A DNA stretch of 61,217 nt from Thioalkalivibrio sp. ALJ24 (GCF_000377785.1 NZ_KB898735.1:1-61217); one strand, 5' to 3'; positions 8,281 through 28,476 are shown, numbered from the stretch's first letter. Notes: generated from the letters alone by a model not told the origin. Numbers and translations are program-made.

Positions 8281-10317
8281 ATGGGTTTGAGTCGTCGTAC
8301 GCGCAACCTCCTGATCGGGGGGCTTCTGGTTATATCCCTGCTGATTACGGGCGGTATCGTCGTCTATCACGAATATCTGCAGAACCAGTATCGCGACCGC
8401 ATCGCACTGGCCAATGACATGCGCCTGTTGTCCCAGCGGCTGGCGACCGGTTCGCTGGAAGCCGCCGCCGGATCCGAGCGGGCCTTCGACGACCTGGCTC
8501 AGCTGCGTGATGCCTTCGATCAGAACCTGGAGACCCTGCGTGAGGGCGGTGACGGTCTGATGCCGTTGCCGGAGACCGAACGCGAGGACCTCGATCGCCT
8601 CGAGGCGGAATGGAGCGGTTACCGCGACCAAATCAACACCATCCTGCATGGTCGCGACGCGATCGAGGAGGTCACCGAGTTTTCCGATGCGGTCAACGAG
8701 TTCTCGCCCGAGCTCGCGCGGCTGTCCGACAACGTCGTTCGCCGCATGTCGGCGATCGACGAAGACCCGGACCAGATCTATGTCGCCGCCCGCCAGACCA
8801 TGCTGATCCAGCGGATCGGCAACAGCCTCAACGAGGTCCTTCAGGGGGGCGCCCGGGCCGCAACCGCCATCGAGCGCTTCGAACGGGATGCGAACCTCTT
8901 CGGGCGTGTGCTGGACGGCCTGATCGAGGGCTTCCCGCCGCTCGGCATCGAGGCCGTGGACGACGACGAGACCCAGGAGCTGCTGGGCGAGATCGGCACG
9001 CTGTTCATTGCGTTCAGCGAGGCCGTGGAGGGGGTGCTGGAGACATCGTCCCGGGTATTCGATGTCAATGCGGCGGCCTCCGACATCGAGGCCGGTTCCT
9101 CGGACATGCTGGAGGTCACCGGCGATCTGGAGGCCGCGCTGGACGCCCGCGCCGATACGGTGGGCGCCCTCGCGTGGGTCGCGGCCGGTTTCGGCCTGCT
9201 GACCCTGCTCCTGATGACCAGCATCGGCGTGTTCATGTATCGCGACACGCGGCACGAACTGGCCGAGACCGAGGCCCAGAACGAGCGCAACCAGCAGGCG
9301 ATCCTGCGTCTGCTCGACGAGATGATGAACCTGGCCGACGGGGACCTGACGGTGAACGCCACGGTAACCGAGGATTTCACCGGAGCCATCGCCGACTCGA
9401 TGAACTTCGCGATCGAGAACCTCCGGACCCTGGTGGCGACCATCAACTCGGTTGCGGATGACATCAACGACTCCGCCGCCAACAGCCGTGCTCAGGTCCT
9501 CGGGCTGGCTGAGAAGGCGGAGCAGCAGAACGTCGAGATCCAGCAGGCCAACGACGCGATCGACGAGATGGCGCAGTCGGTCGACAAGGTGGCGTCGGAC
9601 GCCGGCCAGTCGGCGTCGGTTGCGCGGAACTCGGTGGAGATCGCCTCCCGCGGTGCCGCTACCGTGCGCCGCTCGATCGAAGGGATGGATTCCATCCGCG
9701 AGCAGATCCAGGAAACGGCGAAGCGGATCAAGCGTCTGGGCGAATCCTCGCAGGAGATCGGCGACATCATCGGTCTGATCAACGACATCGCCGAACAGAC
9801 CAACGTCCTCGCGCTCAACGCTGCCATCCAGGCCTCGGCGGCCGGCGAGGCCGGGCGTGGCTTTGCGGTGGTGGCCGACGAGGTTCAGCGCCTCGCCGAA
9901 CGTTCGGCCAGCGCGACCCGTCAGATCGAGGGTCTGGTCAAGGCGATCCAGGCCGATACCAGCGAGGCCGTGAGCTCCATGGAACAGAGTACCGCGAACG
10001 TAGTGTCCGGGGCCGAGATGGCACAGGCCGCGGGCGAGGCCCTCTCCGAAATCGAGCAGGTCTCCAATGACCTCGCCGGGCTGATCGACGGGATCTCCTC
10101 CTCGGCACACCAGCAGGCCGAAATGGCGAAGAACGTGACGGGCATCATGGCGCAGATCCGCGAGATCACCACCGAGACCACCGAGAGTACGCACACTACC
10201 GCGGCATCCATCGACGATCTGGCGCAGCTGTCGCAGCAGCTCCAGTCCTCGGTTGCGGACTTCAAGCTGCCGCCCTCCGATCAGGGTGATGCCGGCCGCT
10301 CCGGTTCTCAGGGCTGA
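8281..10317 (+). CDS. pilJ: methyl-accepting chemotaxis protein PilJ
   Basis: This 678-residue receptor feeds the Pil-Chp kinase. It has a first membrane helix at about residues 9-30, a large helical periplasmic region containing PilJ-type helical bundles, a second membrane helix near 295-319, a HAMP-like segment ([16 protein letters not shown]), and a cytoplasmic signalling coiled coil. The hairpin tip is [20 protein letters not shown] near residue 500. The ligand is not known. There is no pilK methyltransferase after it, unlike Pseudomonas, so adaptation may rely on genes elsewhere. Confidence 0.93.
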   Translation: MGLSRRTRNLLIGGLLVISLLITGGIVVYHEYLQNQYRDRIALANDMRLLSQRLATGSLEAAAGSERAFDDLAQLRDAFDQNLETLREGGDGLMPLPETEREDLDRLEAEWSGYRDQINTILHGRDAIEEVTEFSDAVNEFSPELARLSDNVVRRMSAIDEDPDQIYVAARQTMLIQRIGNSLNEVLQGGARAATAIERFERDANLFGRVLDGLIEGFPPLGIEAVDDDETQELLGEIGTLFIAFSEAVEGVLETSSRVFDVNAAASDIEAGSSDMLEVTGDLEAALDARADTVGALAWVAAGFGLLTLLLMTSIGVFMYRDTRHELAETEAQNERNQQAILRLLDEMMNLADGDLTVNATVTEDFTGAIADSMNFAIENLRTLVATINSVADDINDSAANSRAQVLGLAEKAEQQNVEIQQANDAIDEMAQSVDKVASDAGQSASVARNSVEIASRGAATVRRSIEGMDSIREQIQETAKRIKRLGESSQEIGDIIGLINDIAEQTNVLALNAAIQASAAGEAGRGFAVVADEVQRLAERSASATRQIEGLVKAIQADTSEAVSSMEQSTANVVSGAEMAQAAGEALSEIEQVSNDLAGLIDGISSSAHQQAEMAKNVTGIMAQIREITTETTESTHTTAASIDDLAQLSQQLQSSVADFKLPPSDQGDAGRSGSQG

Positions 10318-10332
10318 CGGCCGAGCCACACG

Positions 10333-16083
<5,751 letters not shown>

Positions 16084-16111
16084 CGACGGTAACGCCCCAC
16101 GGAGTGAAGGC

Positions 16112-16624
16112 ATGAGCGACGGCGAGAACCGGGTCGAAGCGGTGATCGTGCAGCTGGAAGCGGGCTCCATCCTGCTGCCGCGCAGCGCCCTGCTGGAGGT
16201 GACCACGCGGCCGGGGACCGGGCAGATCCAGGATGACATGGCCGACGAGCTCCCCTGGCTGGCGCCCCCGCTGACCTGGAACGAGCTGCAGATCCCGGTG
16301 ATCAACGTCAACCACCTGATCGACCCGGCGCGGGATGCCGGTGAAGACCATCGCCGTTTCACCCGCCTGCTGGTACTGCAGGGCGCTGACGATCCGGACA
16401 GCCTCCCGTACTACGCCCTGGAGGTTCGCGGTACGCCGCATCCGGTACGGATTACCCCGCAGAACATCTTCGCGCTGGAGGGGGTCGAGACGACCCCGTG
16501 GTCCTGGCGGGTCAAGGCCTCCGGTGTGACCACGCATCTTCTGCGCCTCGATACCATCGAGGCGCGTCTGCGCGAGCTGGTTCGCGAACTCCCCGCGGCG
16601 CGGGACCCTGCAGGATCCGCCTGA
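16112..16624 (+). CDS. CheW-domain protein, ChpC-like
   Basis: This 170-residue protein closes the Pil-Chp operon. It has a single CheW-like domain (VQLEAGSILLPRSALLEV, then LQIPVINVNHLID and a C-terminal RLDTIEARLRELV helix). In Pseudomonas, ChpC is a second adaptor at the same operon position, so a role as an accessory linker is inferred. I chose the ATG at 16112 with GGAG upstream; the longer frame runs into chpA. The methylesterase ChpB that often precedes ChpC is absent. Confidence 0.78.
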   Translation: MSDGENRVEAVIVQLEAGSILLPRSALLEVTTRPGTGQIQDDMADELPWLAPPLTWNELQIPVINVNHLIDPARDAGEDHRRFTRLLVLQGADDPDSLPYYALEVRGTPHPVRITPQNIFALEGVETTPWSWRVKASGVTTHLLRLDTIEARLRELVRELPAARDPAGSA

Positions 16625-17416
16625 TCAGGCATCGGACGGGCCGTGCCCGTCGAGATCACCCAGGGCCCACTGCACCAGTGTCAGCATCGCGATCGCTGCG
16701 GTTTCGGTCCTCAGCGTCCGCGGGCCCGTGCGCACCGGCTGCCACCCCTGTTGACGCGCCAGTTCCCGCTCCGCATCCGTGAGGCCCCCTTCGGGGCCGA
16801 TCAGCACGCTCGCCGATTGCGGCCGCGCATCGGCGCCCGCCGAGGCCAGGATCTGCGACAGGGCCGCGCCCTGCTCGTCGGCCAACAGGGCCAGATGCCG
16901 CTCCGTCTTGCCCGGCGTGCTTCCCTCTGCGGCCAGGGCCTCGGCGGGTTCGGTCACCTGTTCAAGAACCGGTAGCTCGTTGCGCCCGCACTGTTCGGCG
17001 GCGGCCGCGATCACACCGAGCCAGTGCTCCTGTCGGCGCTCCAGCCCCTTGTGGCCGCCGGCCGAACGGCTGCGCTCGAACAGGATCGGGCGAATCCGGG
17101 TGACGCCCAGCTCGACCGCCTTTTGCAGTGCCAGATCCATATGGTCACCGCGGGCCACGCCCTGCAGGAGAGTGATCCCGAGGGCCGGTGTGGTGGCGTC
17201 GGCGGCGCGCTCCCCCAGATGAAAAACGCCCGCCCGGCGACCGGTGGTCTCCAGGCGGGCGTGGTATTCGTTGCCGCGACCGTCGAACACGCGGCACGCG
17301 GCGCCGTCCTTCAGCCGCAGGACCCGGGTCGCGTAGTGCAACCGATCCTCCGGGGCCGGCAGACGCTGCCCGGCGGCCAGATCGGCGTTTTCGATCAGCA
17401 GCCGCGGGCAACGCAT
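16625..17416 (-). CDS. rsmE: 16S rRNA (uracil(1498)-N3)-methyltransferase RsmE
   Basis: RsmE methylates N3 of U1498 in 16S rRNA. The 263-residue protein has an N-terminal PUA-like part (HYATRVLRLKDG) and a SPOUT methyltransferase part with the knot motifs VLIGPEGGLTDAE and LRTETAAIAML. It is full length and convergent with the end of the Pil-Chp operon, with the two stop codons back to back. It lies one base from the metF stop, so it is probably co-transcribed with metF. Confidence 0.95.
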   Translation of the reverse strand: MRCPRLLIENADLAAGQRLPAPEDRLHYATRVLRLKDGAACRVFDGRGNEYHARLETTGRRAGVFHLGERAADATTPALGITLLQGVARGDHMDLALQKAVELGVTRIRPILFERSRSAGGHKGLERRQEHWLGVIAAAAEQCGRNELPVLEQVTEPAEALAAEGSTPGKTERHLALLADEQGAALSQILASAGADARPQSASVLIGPEGGLTDAERELARQQGWQPVRTGPRTLRTETAAIAMLTLVQWALGDLDGHGPSDA

Positions 17417-17417
17417 T

Positions 17418-18272
17418 TCAGCGACGGTTGTTGAGGTCCAGGTCGTTCCAGATCTGCTCGGTCGGGCCGGCCTGGTTCATGGAGTAGAAATGGATGCCGG
17501 GGGCACCCTTCTCCAGCAGCTCGTCGGTCAGGCGGGTGGCGACCTCGATCCCGAATTTGCGGATGGAGTCCTTGTCGTCACCAAAGGCCTCCATACGCTT
17601 GCGGATGTAGCGCGGGATCTCGGCGCCGCACATCTCGGAGAAGCGCATGATCTGGGTGTAATTGGTGATCGGCATGATTCCCGGGATGATCGGGATGGTG
17701 ATGCCCATCGCCTCGACCCGCTCCATGAACGCGACATAGGCGTCGACGTTGTAGAAGTACTGGGTGATCGCGGTGTTGGCACCCGCATCGACCTTGGTCT
17801 TGAAGTTCTCCAGGTCCTTCTCGGCGCTGGGGGCCTGCGGATGGAATTCCGGATAGGCCGCCACTTCCAGCTTGAACTGGTCGCCGAACTCGGCGCGCAC
17901 GAATTCGACCAGCTCCGAGGCGTAGCGGAAATCACCGCCGGAATGCTTGGTGCCGGACGGCAGGTCGCCGCGCAGGGCCACGATGCGGTCCACGCCGATG
18001 TCGCGGTAGGTGCTCAGCAGGTCGCGCAGTTCGTCCTTCGTGGACGAGATGCAGGAGACGTGCGGCGCCGCCGGGATACCGTCGTTCTGGATGATGTCCT
18101 TGACCGTCTCGAGGGTACGGTCACGGGTCGAACCGCCGGCACCGAAGGTCACGGAGTAGAACTCCGGCTTCAGGGCGCCCAGACGTTTGCGGGCCTTGGC
18201 CAGGCGTTCGGCGCCGGCGTCGTCCTTGGGCGGGAAGAATTCAACGCTGAAGACGCGTTCCTGATTGCTCAT
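17418..18272 (-). CDS. metF: 5,10-methylenetetrahydrofolate reductase
   Basis: MetF makes 5-methyl-THF for methionine synthesis using FAD. The 284-residue protein shows the N-terminal VEFFPPK motif with the catalytic Glu, TFGAGGS, the flavin-site RGDLP, and IIPGIMPI. The ATG at 18272 has GGAGG eight bases upstream; the longer frame has no ribosome site. An intrinsic terminator ends only 16 bases before this start, so reading from ahcY must pass it or a promoter must lie inside the hairpin region. Confidence 0.95.
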   Translation of the reverse strand: MSNQERVFSVEFFPPKDDAGAERLAKARKRLGALKPEFYSVTFGAGGSTRDRTLETVKDIIQNDGIPAAPHVSCISSTKDELRDLLSTYRDIGVDRIVALRGDLPSGTKHSGGDFRYASELVEFVRAEFGDQFKLEVAAYPEFHPQAPSAEKDLENFKTKVDAGANTAITQYFYNVDAYVAFMERVEAMGITIPIIPGIMPITNYTQIMRFSEMCGAEIPRYIRKRMEAFGDDKDSIRKFGIEVATRLTDELLEKGAPGIHFYSMNQAGPTEQIWNDLDLNNRR

Positions 18273-18288
18273 TGCTTGTCCTCCAGAC

Positions 18289-18324
18289 AAAAAGAAGGCG
18301 GACCGCACGAGTATGCGGCCCGCC
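18289..18324 (-). terminator. intrinsic terminator between ahcY and metF
   Basis: On the minus strand an 11-bp stem (GGCGGGCCGCA paired with TGCGGTCCGCC, one G-U pair) with a six-base loop is followed by TTCTTTTTG. It lies 43 bp after the ahcY stop and ends 16 bases before the metF ATG. It probably ends the riboswitch-controlled ahcY message; partial read-through would set metF level. Confidence 0.75.
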
Positions 18325-18366
18325 CGGGCTGTCACACAGTCAGTTGACTAATGTGAGGCTGGCCGA

Positions 18367-19779
18367 TCAGTAGCGGTAGTGTTCCGGCTTGAACGGACCA
18401 TCCACCGACAGACCCAGGTACTTGGCCTGGTCGTCGGTCAGGCGCGTCAGGTTGGCGCCCAGCTTCTTCAGGTGCAGGTTCGCAACCTTTTCGTCCAGGT
18501 GCTTCGGCAGGATGTAGACGTTCTTGTCGTACTCCGAGCCCTTGTTCCAGAGCTCGATCTGCGCCAGCGTCTGGTTGGTGAACGAGTTGGACATCACGAA
18601 GGACGGGTGGCCCGTGCCGCAGCCCAGGTTCACCAGACGGCCTTCGGCCAGCATCAGGATGCGGTTGCCGTTCGGCAGGATGATGTGGTCAACCTGCGGC
18701 TTGATGTTGTCCCACTCGTACTTGCGCATCGAGGCGACGTCGATCTCGGAGTCGAAGTGGCCGATGTTGCAGACGATGGCCTGATCCTTCATCCGGGTCA
18801 TGTGATCTTCGGTGATCACGTCCTTGTTGCCCGTGGCGGTGATGAAGATGTCGGCCTTGTCGGCGGCTTCGTCCATGGTCACGACGCGGAAGCCTTCCAT
18901 CGCGGCCTGCAGGGCGCAGATCGGGTCGATCTCGGTGATCCACACGGTGGAGCCGAGGCCACGCAGCGACTGGGCGGCACCCTTGCCGACGTCACCGTAG
19001 CCGGCGACCACGGAGATCTTGCCCGCGATCATCACGTCGGTGGCGCGCTTGATGGAGTCCACGGTGGACTCGCGGCAGCCGTACAGGTTGTCGAACTTGG
19101 ACTTGGTGACCGAGTCGTTGACGTTGATGGCGGGGAAGGCCAGCTCGCCGGTCTTCGCCATCTGGTACAGACGATGCACGCCGGTGGTGGTCTCTTCGGT
19201 CACGCCCTTGATCTTGGCGAGCTGCTCGGAGTACCAGTTCGGCTGCTTGGACAGGCGATCCTTGATGGCCGCGAACAGCGCGACTTCTTCTTCGTGCTCC
19301 GGGTTTTCCAGCACGGACGCGTCCTTCTCGGCGCGGGCACCCAGGTGCAGCAGCAGCGTGGCATCGCCACCGTCGTCCAGGATCATGTTGGCGCCGCCGT
19401 CGAATTCAAAGATGCGGTGGCAGTAGTCCCAGTACTCTTCCAGGGTTTCGCCCTTCACGGCGAAGACCGGCGTGCCGTTGTCGGCGATGGCCGCGGCAGC
19501 GTGGTCCTGGGTGGAGTAGATGTTGCAGGAGGCCCAGCGGACCTCGGCGCCCAGCGCTTCCAGGGTCTGGATCAGCACGGCGGTCTGGATGGTCATGTGC
19601 AGGGAGCCGGCAATCTTGGCGCCCTTCAGCGGCTGGGAGGCCGCGTATTCTTCGCGAGTCTGGATCAGACCGGGCATTTCGGTCTCGGCGATCGCGATTT
19701 CCTTGCGGCCGAACTCGGCCTGGTTGATGTCCTTGACGACGTAGTCGCCGGATTTCTTGGCATCCATCACAGCATTCAT
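18367..19779 (-). CDS. ahcY: adenosylhomocysteinase (SAH hydrolase)
   Basis: This enzyme splits S-adenosylhomocysteine to adenosine and homocysteine with bound NAD. The 470-residue protein has the NAD-binding loop [15 protein letters not shown], the substrate region [12 protein letters not shown], and the C-terminal PEHYRY ending typical of the family. I chose the ATG at 19779, which gives the usual family N-terminus; a longer frame would include the riboswitch. It sits between metK and metF, completing the SAM cycle with the SAH-sensing leader in front. Confidence 0.96.
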   Translation of the reverse strand: MNAVMDAKKSGDYVVKDINQAEFGRKEIAIAETEMPGLIQTREEYAASQPLKGAKIAGSLHMTIQTAVLIQTLEALGAEVRWASCNIYSTQDHAAAAIADNGTPVFAVKGETLEEYWDYCHRIFEFDGGANMILDDGGDATLLLHLGARAEKDASVLENPEHEEEVALFAAIKDRLSKQPNWYSEQLAKIKGVTEETTTGVHRLYQMAKTGELAFPAINVNDSVTKSKFDNLYGCRESTVDSIKRATDVMIAGKISVVAGYGDVGKGAAQSLRGLGSTVWITEIDPICALQAAMEGFRVVTMDEAADKADIFITATGNKDVITEDHMTRMKDQAIVCNIGHFDSEIDVASMRKYEWDNIKPQVDHIILPNGNRILMLAEGRLVNLGCGTGHPSFVMSNSFTNQTLAQIELWNKGSEYDKNVYILPKHLDEKVANLHLKKLGANLTRLTDDQAKYLGLSVDGPFKPEHYRY

Positions 19780-19801
19780 GGTGTTACTTCTCCGTTGGTC
19801 T

Positions 19802-19880
19802 GGATGAGCGCCGTGTACTTCAGGGGAACATCCGGCTGAGCCTGACGGTAAAACCGCTGCAGCGCTCCTCAGCCGGATGG
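19802..19880 (-). promoter_or_regulatory. SAH riboswitch in the ahcY leader
   Basis: Read on the minus strand, the leader has the SAH riboswitch core GAGGAGCGCTGCA inside a 12-bp P1 stem (CATCCGGCTGAG paired with CTCAGCCGGATG). Downstream, GGCGCTCATCC pairs with GAGCGC to form the pseudoknot. Spacing and order match the known SAH motif found upstream of ahcY in beta- and gammaproteobacteria, where bound SAH raises expression. It ends 23 bases before the ahcY ATG, so control through the ribosome site or a nearby terminator is possible. Confidence 0.88.
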
Positions 19881-19906
19881 GTGTTTCGCTTACAAAATAT
19901 GGACTC

Positions 19907-21076
<1,170 letters not shown>

Positions 21077-21404
21077 TAAGCGTTCCTTTTCTGTCGTTTC
21101 GATTTAGTTTTGCGCAAAACGACCGCTAGTGTAACGCGACTCGCCGCGAATTTCTAAGCCCCCCCTGCCGCCCTCTGTCCGGCGGGCCCCCCACGGGTCC
21201 GGGCGGCCGGCCGTTGCGGCGCGCGGCGGCGCCACTTGCTCCGCTGGTTGAAAGTGGCCAAAATGCTCCGCCGTCACTGGGGTTGTGCGGCCGTGCCCGC
21301 CCGTTGCCCGGTCCGCCCGGCGCGCCTTCATGCCGCAGCGCCGCAGCCGCGAGACCGCTTCCCGCCCCGGCCAGAATCTTTCATCACTTGAGCAGGAGAC
21401 CCGC
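21077..21404. other. 328-bp divergent intergenic region between metK and tkt
   Basis: This gap must hold promoters for both metK and tkt. On the metK side is a 14-bp perfect palindrome (separate entry). The tkt side is very GC-rich and ends in GCAGGAG, the tkt ribosome site. I see no known SAM riboswitch, MetJ box or small gene here, and no promoter pair I would defend. Confidence 0.6.
21107..21120. promoter_or_regulatory. perfect palindrome in the metK leader, candidate operator
   Basis: GTTTTGCGCAAAAC is a perfect 14-bp palindrome in an AT-richer patch, 31 bp upstream of the metK ATG. Its symmetry and place suggest a dimeric regulator site, but I do not recognise the protein that would bind it. 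Confidence 0.35.
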
Positions 21405-24445
<3,041 letters not shown>

Positions 24446-24513
24446 TAGCCGCGGCTTTCGGCCACCCGGGCGGTCCGCCGTTCCGCGGTGGCCGAACTGC
24501 CAGAGGCTTGGGC

Positions 24514-24542
24514 GCAGCCCCCCCCCCCCGCGCGGGGGCTGC
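24514..24542 (+). terminator. GC-rich hairpin with a 12-C run between gap and pgk
   Basis: GCAGCCCCC and GGGGGCTGC form a nine-pair stem around a C-rich loop. No T run follows, so it may be an mRNA stability or partial termination element rather than a true intrinsic terminator. The stem includes an uninterrupted run of 12 C (24518-24529). Confidence 0.45.
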
Positions 24543-24591
24543 ACCGAAGGCTCTTTAACCGTTCCAACCTTATTGTTCCGCGAGGTATCCC

Positions 24592-25770
24592 ATGTCCGTC
24601 ACCAAGATGACCGATCTCGACCTGCAGGGTCGCCGCGTGCTCGTGCGCCAGGACCTGAACGTCCCCGTCAAGGACGGCAAGGTCACGTCCGACGCGCGCA
24701 TCCGCGCGAGTCTCGAGACCGTGCAGAAGGCCCTTGAGGGCGGCGCCGGCGTGATGCTGATGTCGCATCTGGGCCGGCCCACCGAGGGCGAGTTCTCCGA
24801 GGAGGATTCGCTGGCCCCGGTCGCCGAGCACATGGGGCAGCTGCTCGGTCGCGAGGTGCGTCTGGTGCGCGACTATCTCGACGGCGTGGAGATCCAGCCC
24901 GGTGAAGTGGTGATGCTGGAGAACGTCCGCTTCAACCAGGGCGAAAAGAAGGACGACGAGGCGCTGGCGAAGAAGTACGCCGCGCTGTGCGACATCTATG
25001 TGATGGACGCCTTCGGCACCGCCCACCGCGCCCAGGCCTCCACGCATGGCGCCGGCAAGTTCGCGCCGCAGGCCTGCGCCGGTCCGCTGCTGGCGCGTGA
25101 ACTGGAGGCCCTGAGCAAGGCGCTCGACAACCCGAAGCGCCCGCTGGTGGCGATCGTCGGCGGCTCCAAGGTCTCGACCAAGCTGACCGTGCTGGAGTCG
25201 CTGTCCAAGGTCGTCGACCAGCTGATCGTGGGTGGCGGCATCGCCAACACCTTCATCGCTGCTCAGGGCCATGACGTCGGCAAGTCGCTGTACGAGGCCG
25301 ATCTGGTCGACGAGTCGAAGCGGCTGATGGAAGCCGCGCGTGCCAAGGGCGGGGAGATCCCGGTGCCTTCCGACGTGACCGTGGGCAAGGAGTTCTCCGA
25401 CAGCACGCCGGCGGAAACTAAGTCGGTGGATGCCATCGGCGCCGACGACATGATCTTCGACGTGGGCCCCGACACCGCTTCCACCTACGCCGAGGCCCTG
25501 CGCAATGCCGGCACCATCGTCTGGAACGGCCCGGTGGGCGTGTTCGAGTTCGACCAGTTCGCCGCGGGCACCCGCGCGCTGGGCGAGGCCATCGCCGAGA
25601 GCGATGCGTTCTCCATCGCCGGCGGTGGCGATACCCTGGCCGCGATCGACAAGTACGACCTCGCCGATCGCATCAGCTACATCTCCACCGGCGGCGGCGC
25701 CTTCCTCGAGTTCCTCGAAGGCAAGACCCTGCCGGCCGTGGCCATGCTCGAGGAGCGGGCGAAGGGCTGA
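24592..25770 (+). CDS. pgk: phosphoglycerate kinase
   Basis: Pgk transfers phosphate between 1,3-bisphosphoglycerate and ADP. The 392-residue protein has [14 protein letters not shown] (substrate site), [25 protein letters not shown] and the nucleotide-binding GGGDTLAAI near the C-terminus. It is full length and within the carbon block. The 146-bp gap before it holds the GC-rich hairpin. Confidence 0.97.
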   Translation: MSVTKMTDLDLQGRRVLVRQDLNVPVKDGKVTSDARIRASLETVQKALEGGAGVMLMSHLGRPTEGEFSEEDSLAPVAEHMGQLLGREVRLVRDYLDGVEIQPGEVVMLENVRFNQGEKKDDEALAKKYAALCDIYVMDAFGTAHRAQASTHGAGKFAPQACAGPLLARELEALSKALDNPKRPLVAIVGGSKVSTKLTVLESLSKVVDQLIVGGGIANTFIAAQGHDVGKSLYEADLVDESKRLMEAARAKGGEIPVPSDVTVGKEFSDSTPAETKSVDAIGADDMIFDVGPDTASTYAEALRNAGTIVWNGPVGVFEFDQFAAGTRALGEAIAESDAFSIAGGGDTLAAIDKYDLADRISYISTGGGAFLEFLEGKTLPAVAMLEERAKG

Positions 25771-25811
25771 ACGCCTTGTCCGCCCCGACACCCACCACCG
25801 GAGAACCCCGC

Positions 25812-27242
25812 GTGAGACGTACCAAGATCGTAGCCACCCTGGGCCCGGCGACCGACACCGACGAGGCCCTGGATGCCATCATCCAGGCCGGCGTCGATGT
25901 TGTGCGCGTCAACTTCTCGCACGGGGACCCGGATGACCATCGCGACCGCGTCCGCCGTCTGCGGGCGGCCGCCGAACGCGCAAACCGCGTGGTCGGCGTC
26001 CTCGGGGACCTGCAGGGCCCAAAGATCCGGATCGAGCGGTTCGCCGCCGGGAAGGTGTACCTGGAAGAGGGGGCACCCTTCGCGCTGGACGCCGAGCTGG
26101 ATCGCGATGCCGGCGACGAGACTCAGGTCGGCCTGACCTATACCGACCTGCCGAAGGACGTGCGCCCGGACGACATCCTGCTCCTGGATGACGGGCGGAT
26201 CGTGCTCAAGGTCACCGCGGTCGCGGCCAGCCGGGTCGAGACCGAAGTGGTGGTGGGTGGCGAGCTGTCCAATAACAAGGGCATCAATCGTCAGGGCGGC
26301 GGGCTTTCGGCCCCGGCGATCACCGACAAGGACCGCGAGGATATCCGTCTGGCCGCCGAGCTGGAGGTGGACTACCTCGCGGTGTCGTTCCCCCGCTCGG
26401 CGCAGGACATCCATCTCGCGCGCAGCCTGCTGCAGGAGGCCGGCTGGGAGGCCGGGATCTGCGCCAAGATCGAGCGCTCCGAAGCGCTGGACGTGATCGA
26501 CGAGATCATCTCGGCGACCGAGGTGATCATGATCGCGCGCGGGGACCTGGGCGTGGAGATCGGCGATGCCGAGCTGCCGGGCGTGCAGAAGACCCTGATC
26601 TCGCGGGCCCGGGCCCTCAACCGCCTGGTCATCACCGCGACCCAGATGATGGAGACGATGATCCAGAACCCGATCCCCACGCGGGCGGAGGTCTTCGACG
26701 TCGCCAACGCGGTGCTGGACGGCACCGATGCCGTGATGCTGTCGGGCGAGACCGCCACCGGTCGTTTCCCCGGCCGGGTCGTCTCCAGCATGGACCGCAT
26801 CTGCGAGGCCGCCGAACGTCAGCGCGCGGCGCGTCAGTCCGACCACCGCATGGACTCGACCTTCGGCCGGGTGGACGAGGCAATCGCGATGGCGACCATG
26901 TACACCGCCAACCATCTGGACGTCCAGGCCATCGCCGCGATGACCGAATCCGGGGCGACCGCCCTGTGGATGTCCCGGATCAGCTCGGGCATCCCGATCT
27001 ACGCGCTGACCCGCCGCATGGACACCAGCCGGCGCATGACCCTGTACCGCGGTGTCTACCCGGTGCGGGTGGCCGCGCTGCCGGAGAGCCACGAGAGCCT
27101 CAACCGCGAAGCGGTCAACTTGCTCCAGGCCGAGGGGGTCGTGCAGGATGGCCAGCTGGTTATCATCACCAAGGGCGACCTGCATGGCACCCATGGCGGT
27201 ACCAACGCAATGAAGATCGTCCGGGTCGGCGAGGTCGTCTGA
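25812..27242 (+). CDS. pyk: pyruvate kinase
   Basis: Pyk makes pyruvate and ATP from phosphoenolpyruvate. The protein is about 476 residues, with RRTKIVATLGPATD at the start, LGDLQGPKIRIERF, the metal and substrate site MIARGDLGVEIGDAELPG, and TATQMMETM. I chose the GTG at 25812 because it has GGAG about ten bases upstream and gives the standard family N-terminus; a TTG at 25776 would add 12 residues with no similarity. A catabolic pyruvate kinase inside a Calvin-type block links fixed carbon to central metabolism. Confidence 0.95.
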   Translation: MRRTKIVATLGPATDTDEALDAIIQAGVDVVRVNFSHGDPDDHRDRVRRLRAAAERANRVVGVLGDLQGPKIRIERFAAGKVYLEEGAPFALDAELDRDAGDETQVGLTYTDLPKDVRPDDILLLDDGRIVLKVTAVAASRVETEVVVGGELSNNKGINRQGGGLSAPAITDKDREDIRLAAELEVDYLAVSFPRSAQDIHLARSLLQEAGWEAGICAKIERSEALDVIDEIISATEVIMIARGDLGVEIGDAELPGVQKTLISRARALNRLVITATQMMETMIQNPIPTRAEVFDVANAVLDGTDAVMLSGETATGRFPGRVVSSMDRICEAAERQRAARQSDHRMDSTFGRVDEAIAMATMYTANHLDVQAIAAMTESGATALWMSRISSGIPIYALTRRMDTSRRMTLYRGVYPVRVAALPESHESLNREAVNLLQAEGVVQDGQLVIITKGDLHGTHGGTNAMKIVRVGEVV

Positions 27243-27303
27243 GACGGCCGCCACCCGGGCGTGGAGTTCCCAACCTGAAGTGCGAATCCCGTAAGGAGGA
27301 CCC

Positions 27304-28368
27304 ATGGCACTGATCTCCCTTCGCCAGCTGCTGGACCATGCCGCCGAGCACGGCTACGGCATGCCGGCCTACAACGCCAACAACATGGAACAGATCCATT
27401 CGATCATGGAGGCCGCGAAGGAAGTGGACTCCCCCGTGATCATTCAGGCGTCCGCCGGTGCGCGCAAGTACGCCGGTGAGCCCTTCCTGCGCCGCATGAT
27501 CGAAGCGGCGGTCGAGCAGTATCCGGACATCCCGATCGCGCTGCACCAGGACCACGGCGCCGAGCCGGCGGTGTGCCTGCGTTCCATCCAGTCGGGCTTC
27601 ACCTCGGTGATGATGGACGGCTCCCTGATGCCCGACATGAAGACCCCGGCGACCTACGACTACAACGTCGACGTGACCGCCAAGGTCTCCGAGATGGCTC
27701 ACTCGTGCGGTGTGTCGGTGGAAGGCGAGCTGGGTTGCCTGGGCTCCCTGGAAACCGGTCAGGCCGGTGAGGAAGACGGCTCCGGTGCGGAAGGCACGCT
27801 GTCCCACGACCAGCTGCTGACCGACCCGGACGAGGCCGCCGACTTCGTCAAGAAGACCAAGTGCGACGCCCTGGCCATCGCCATCGGCACCTCGCACGGC
27901 GCCTACAAGTTCACCCGTCCGCCGACCGGTGACATCCTGGCCATCGAGCGGGTCAAGGAGATTCATGCGCGCATCCCCGACACCCACCTGGTGATGCACG
28001 GTTCCTCCTCGGTCCCGGAAGAATGGCTGAAGATCATCAACCAGTACGGCGGTGACATGGGCGAGACCTACGGCGTGCCGGTCAAGGAGATCCAGGAAGG
28101 CATCAAGCACGGCGTGCGCAAGGTCAACATCGATACCGACCTGCGCATGGCCTCCACCGGCGCGGTGCGCAAGTTCCTGGCCGAGAACCCGAAGGAATTC
28201 GACCCGCGCAAGTTCCTGAAGGCCTCGACCGCCGGCATGAAGGACGTGTGCAAGCAGCGTTACGAAGCCTTCGGCTGCGCCGGCATGGCGTCCAAGATCA
28301 AGCCGATGTCGCTGGACGACATGGTCGCTCGCTACAACAGCGGCGAGCTGGACCCCAAGGTCAACTGA
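27304..28368 (+). CDS. fba: class II fructose-bisphosphate aldolase (CbbA type)
   Basis: This zinc aldolase joins or splits fructose 1,6-bisphosphate, and in autotrophs also sedoheptulose 1,7-bisphosphate. The 354-residue protein has the zinc His in [10 protein letters not shown], the family [16 protein letters not shown] and the [10 protein letters not shown] phosphate site. It is last in the tkt-gap-pgk-pyk-fba block and is followed by an intrinsic terminator. AAGGAGG lies six bases before the ATG. Confidence 0.96.
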   Translation: MALISLRQLLDHAAEHGYGMPAYNANNMEQIHSIMEAAKEVDSPVIIQASAGARKYAGEPFLRRMIEAAVEQYPDIPIALHQDHGAEPAVCLRSIQSGFTSVMMDGSLMPDMKTPATYDYNVDVTAKVSEMAHSCGVSVEGELGCLGSLETGQAGEEDGSGAEGTLSHDQLLTDPDEAADFVKKTKCDALAIAIGTSHGAYKFTRPPTGDILAIERVKEIHARIPDTHLVMHGSSSVPEEWLKIINQYGGDMGETYGVPVKEIQEGIKHGVRKVNIDTDLRMASTGAVRKFLAENPKEFDPRKFLKASTAGMKDVCKQRYEAFGCAGMASKIKPMSLDDMVARYNSGELDPKVN

Positions 28369-28395
28369 TCTTGTAAAGCGCGCAGGGATGCACGG

Positions 28396-28422
28396 AAAAG
28401 GGGGCTGCGGCCCCCTTTTTTT
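28396..28422 (+). terminator. intrinsic terminator after fba
   Basis: AAAAGGGGGC and GCCCCCTTTT pair around a TGCG loop and are followed by TTT. It lies 28 bp past the fba stop and is a clear Rho-independent terminator that ends the carbon block. The A-rich left side could make it work in both directions. Confidence 0.92.
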
Positions 28423-28476
28423 GTGCCATCATGTGGGGGCTTATGTCCCGAACCAGGCAGCTCCACGGAGGCCCCC

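Noticed and set aside
7603-10329. 908-residue minus-strand open frame opposite pilI and pilJ
   Set aside because: It is a shadow of the pilJ coding strand in GC-rich DNA, with no conserved domain and biased His/Arg/Gly content.
18379-19839. 486-residue plus-strand frame opposite ahcY
   Set aside because: It is a GC-driven antisense frame over a highly conserved gene and has no family features.
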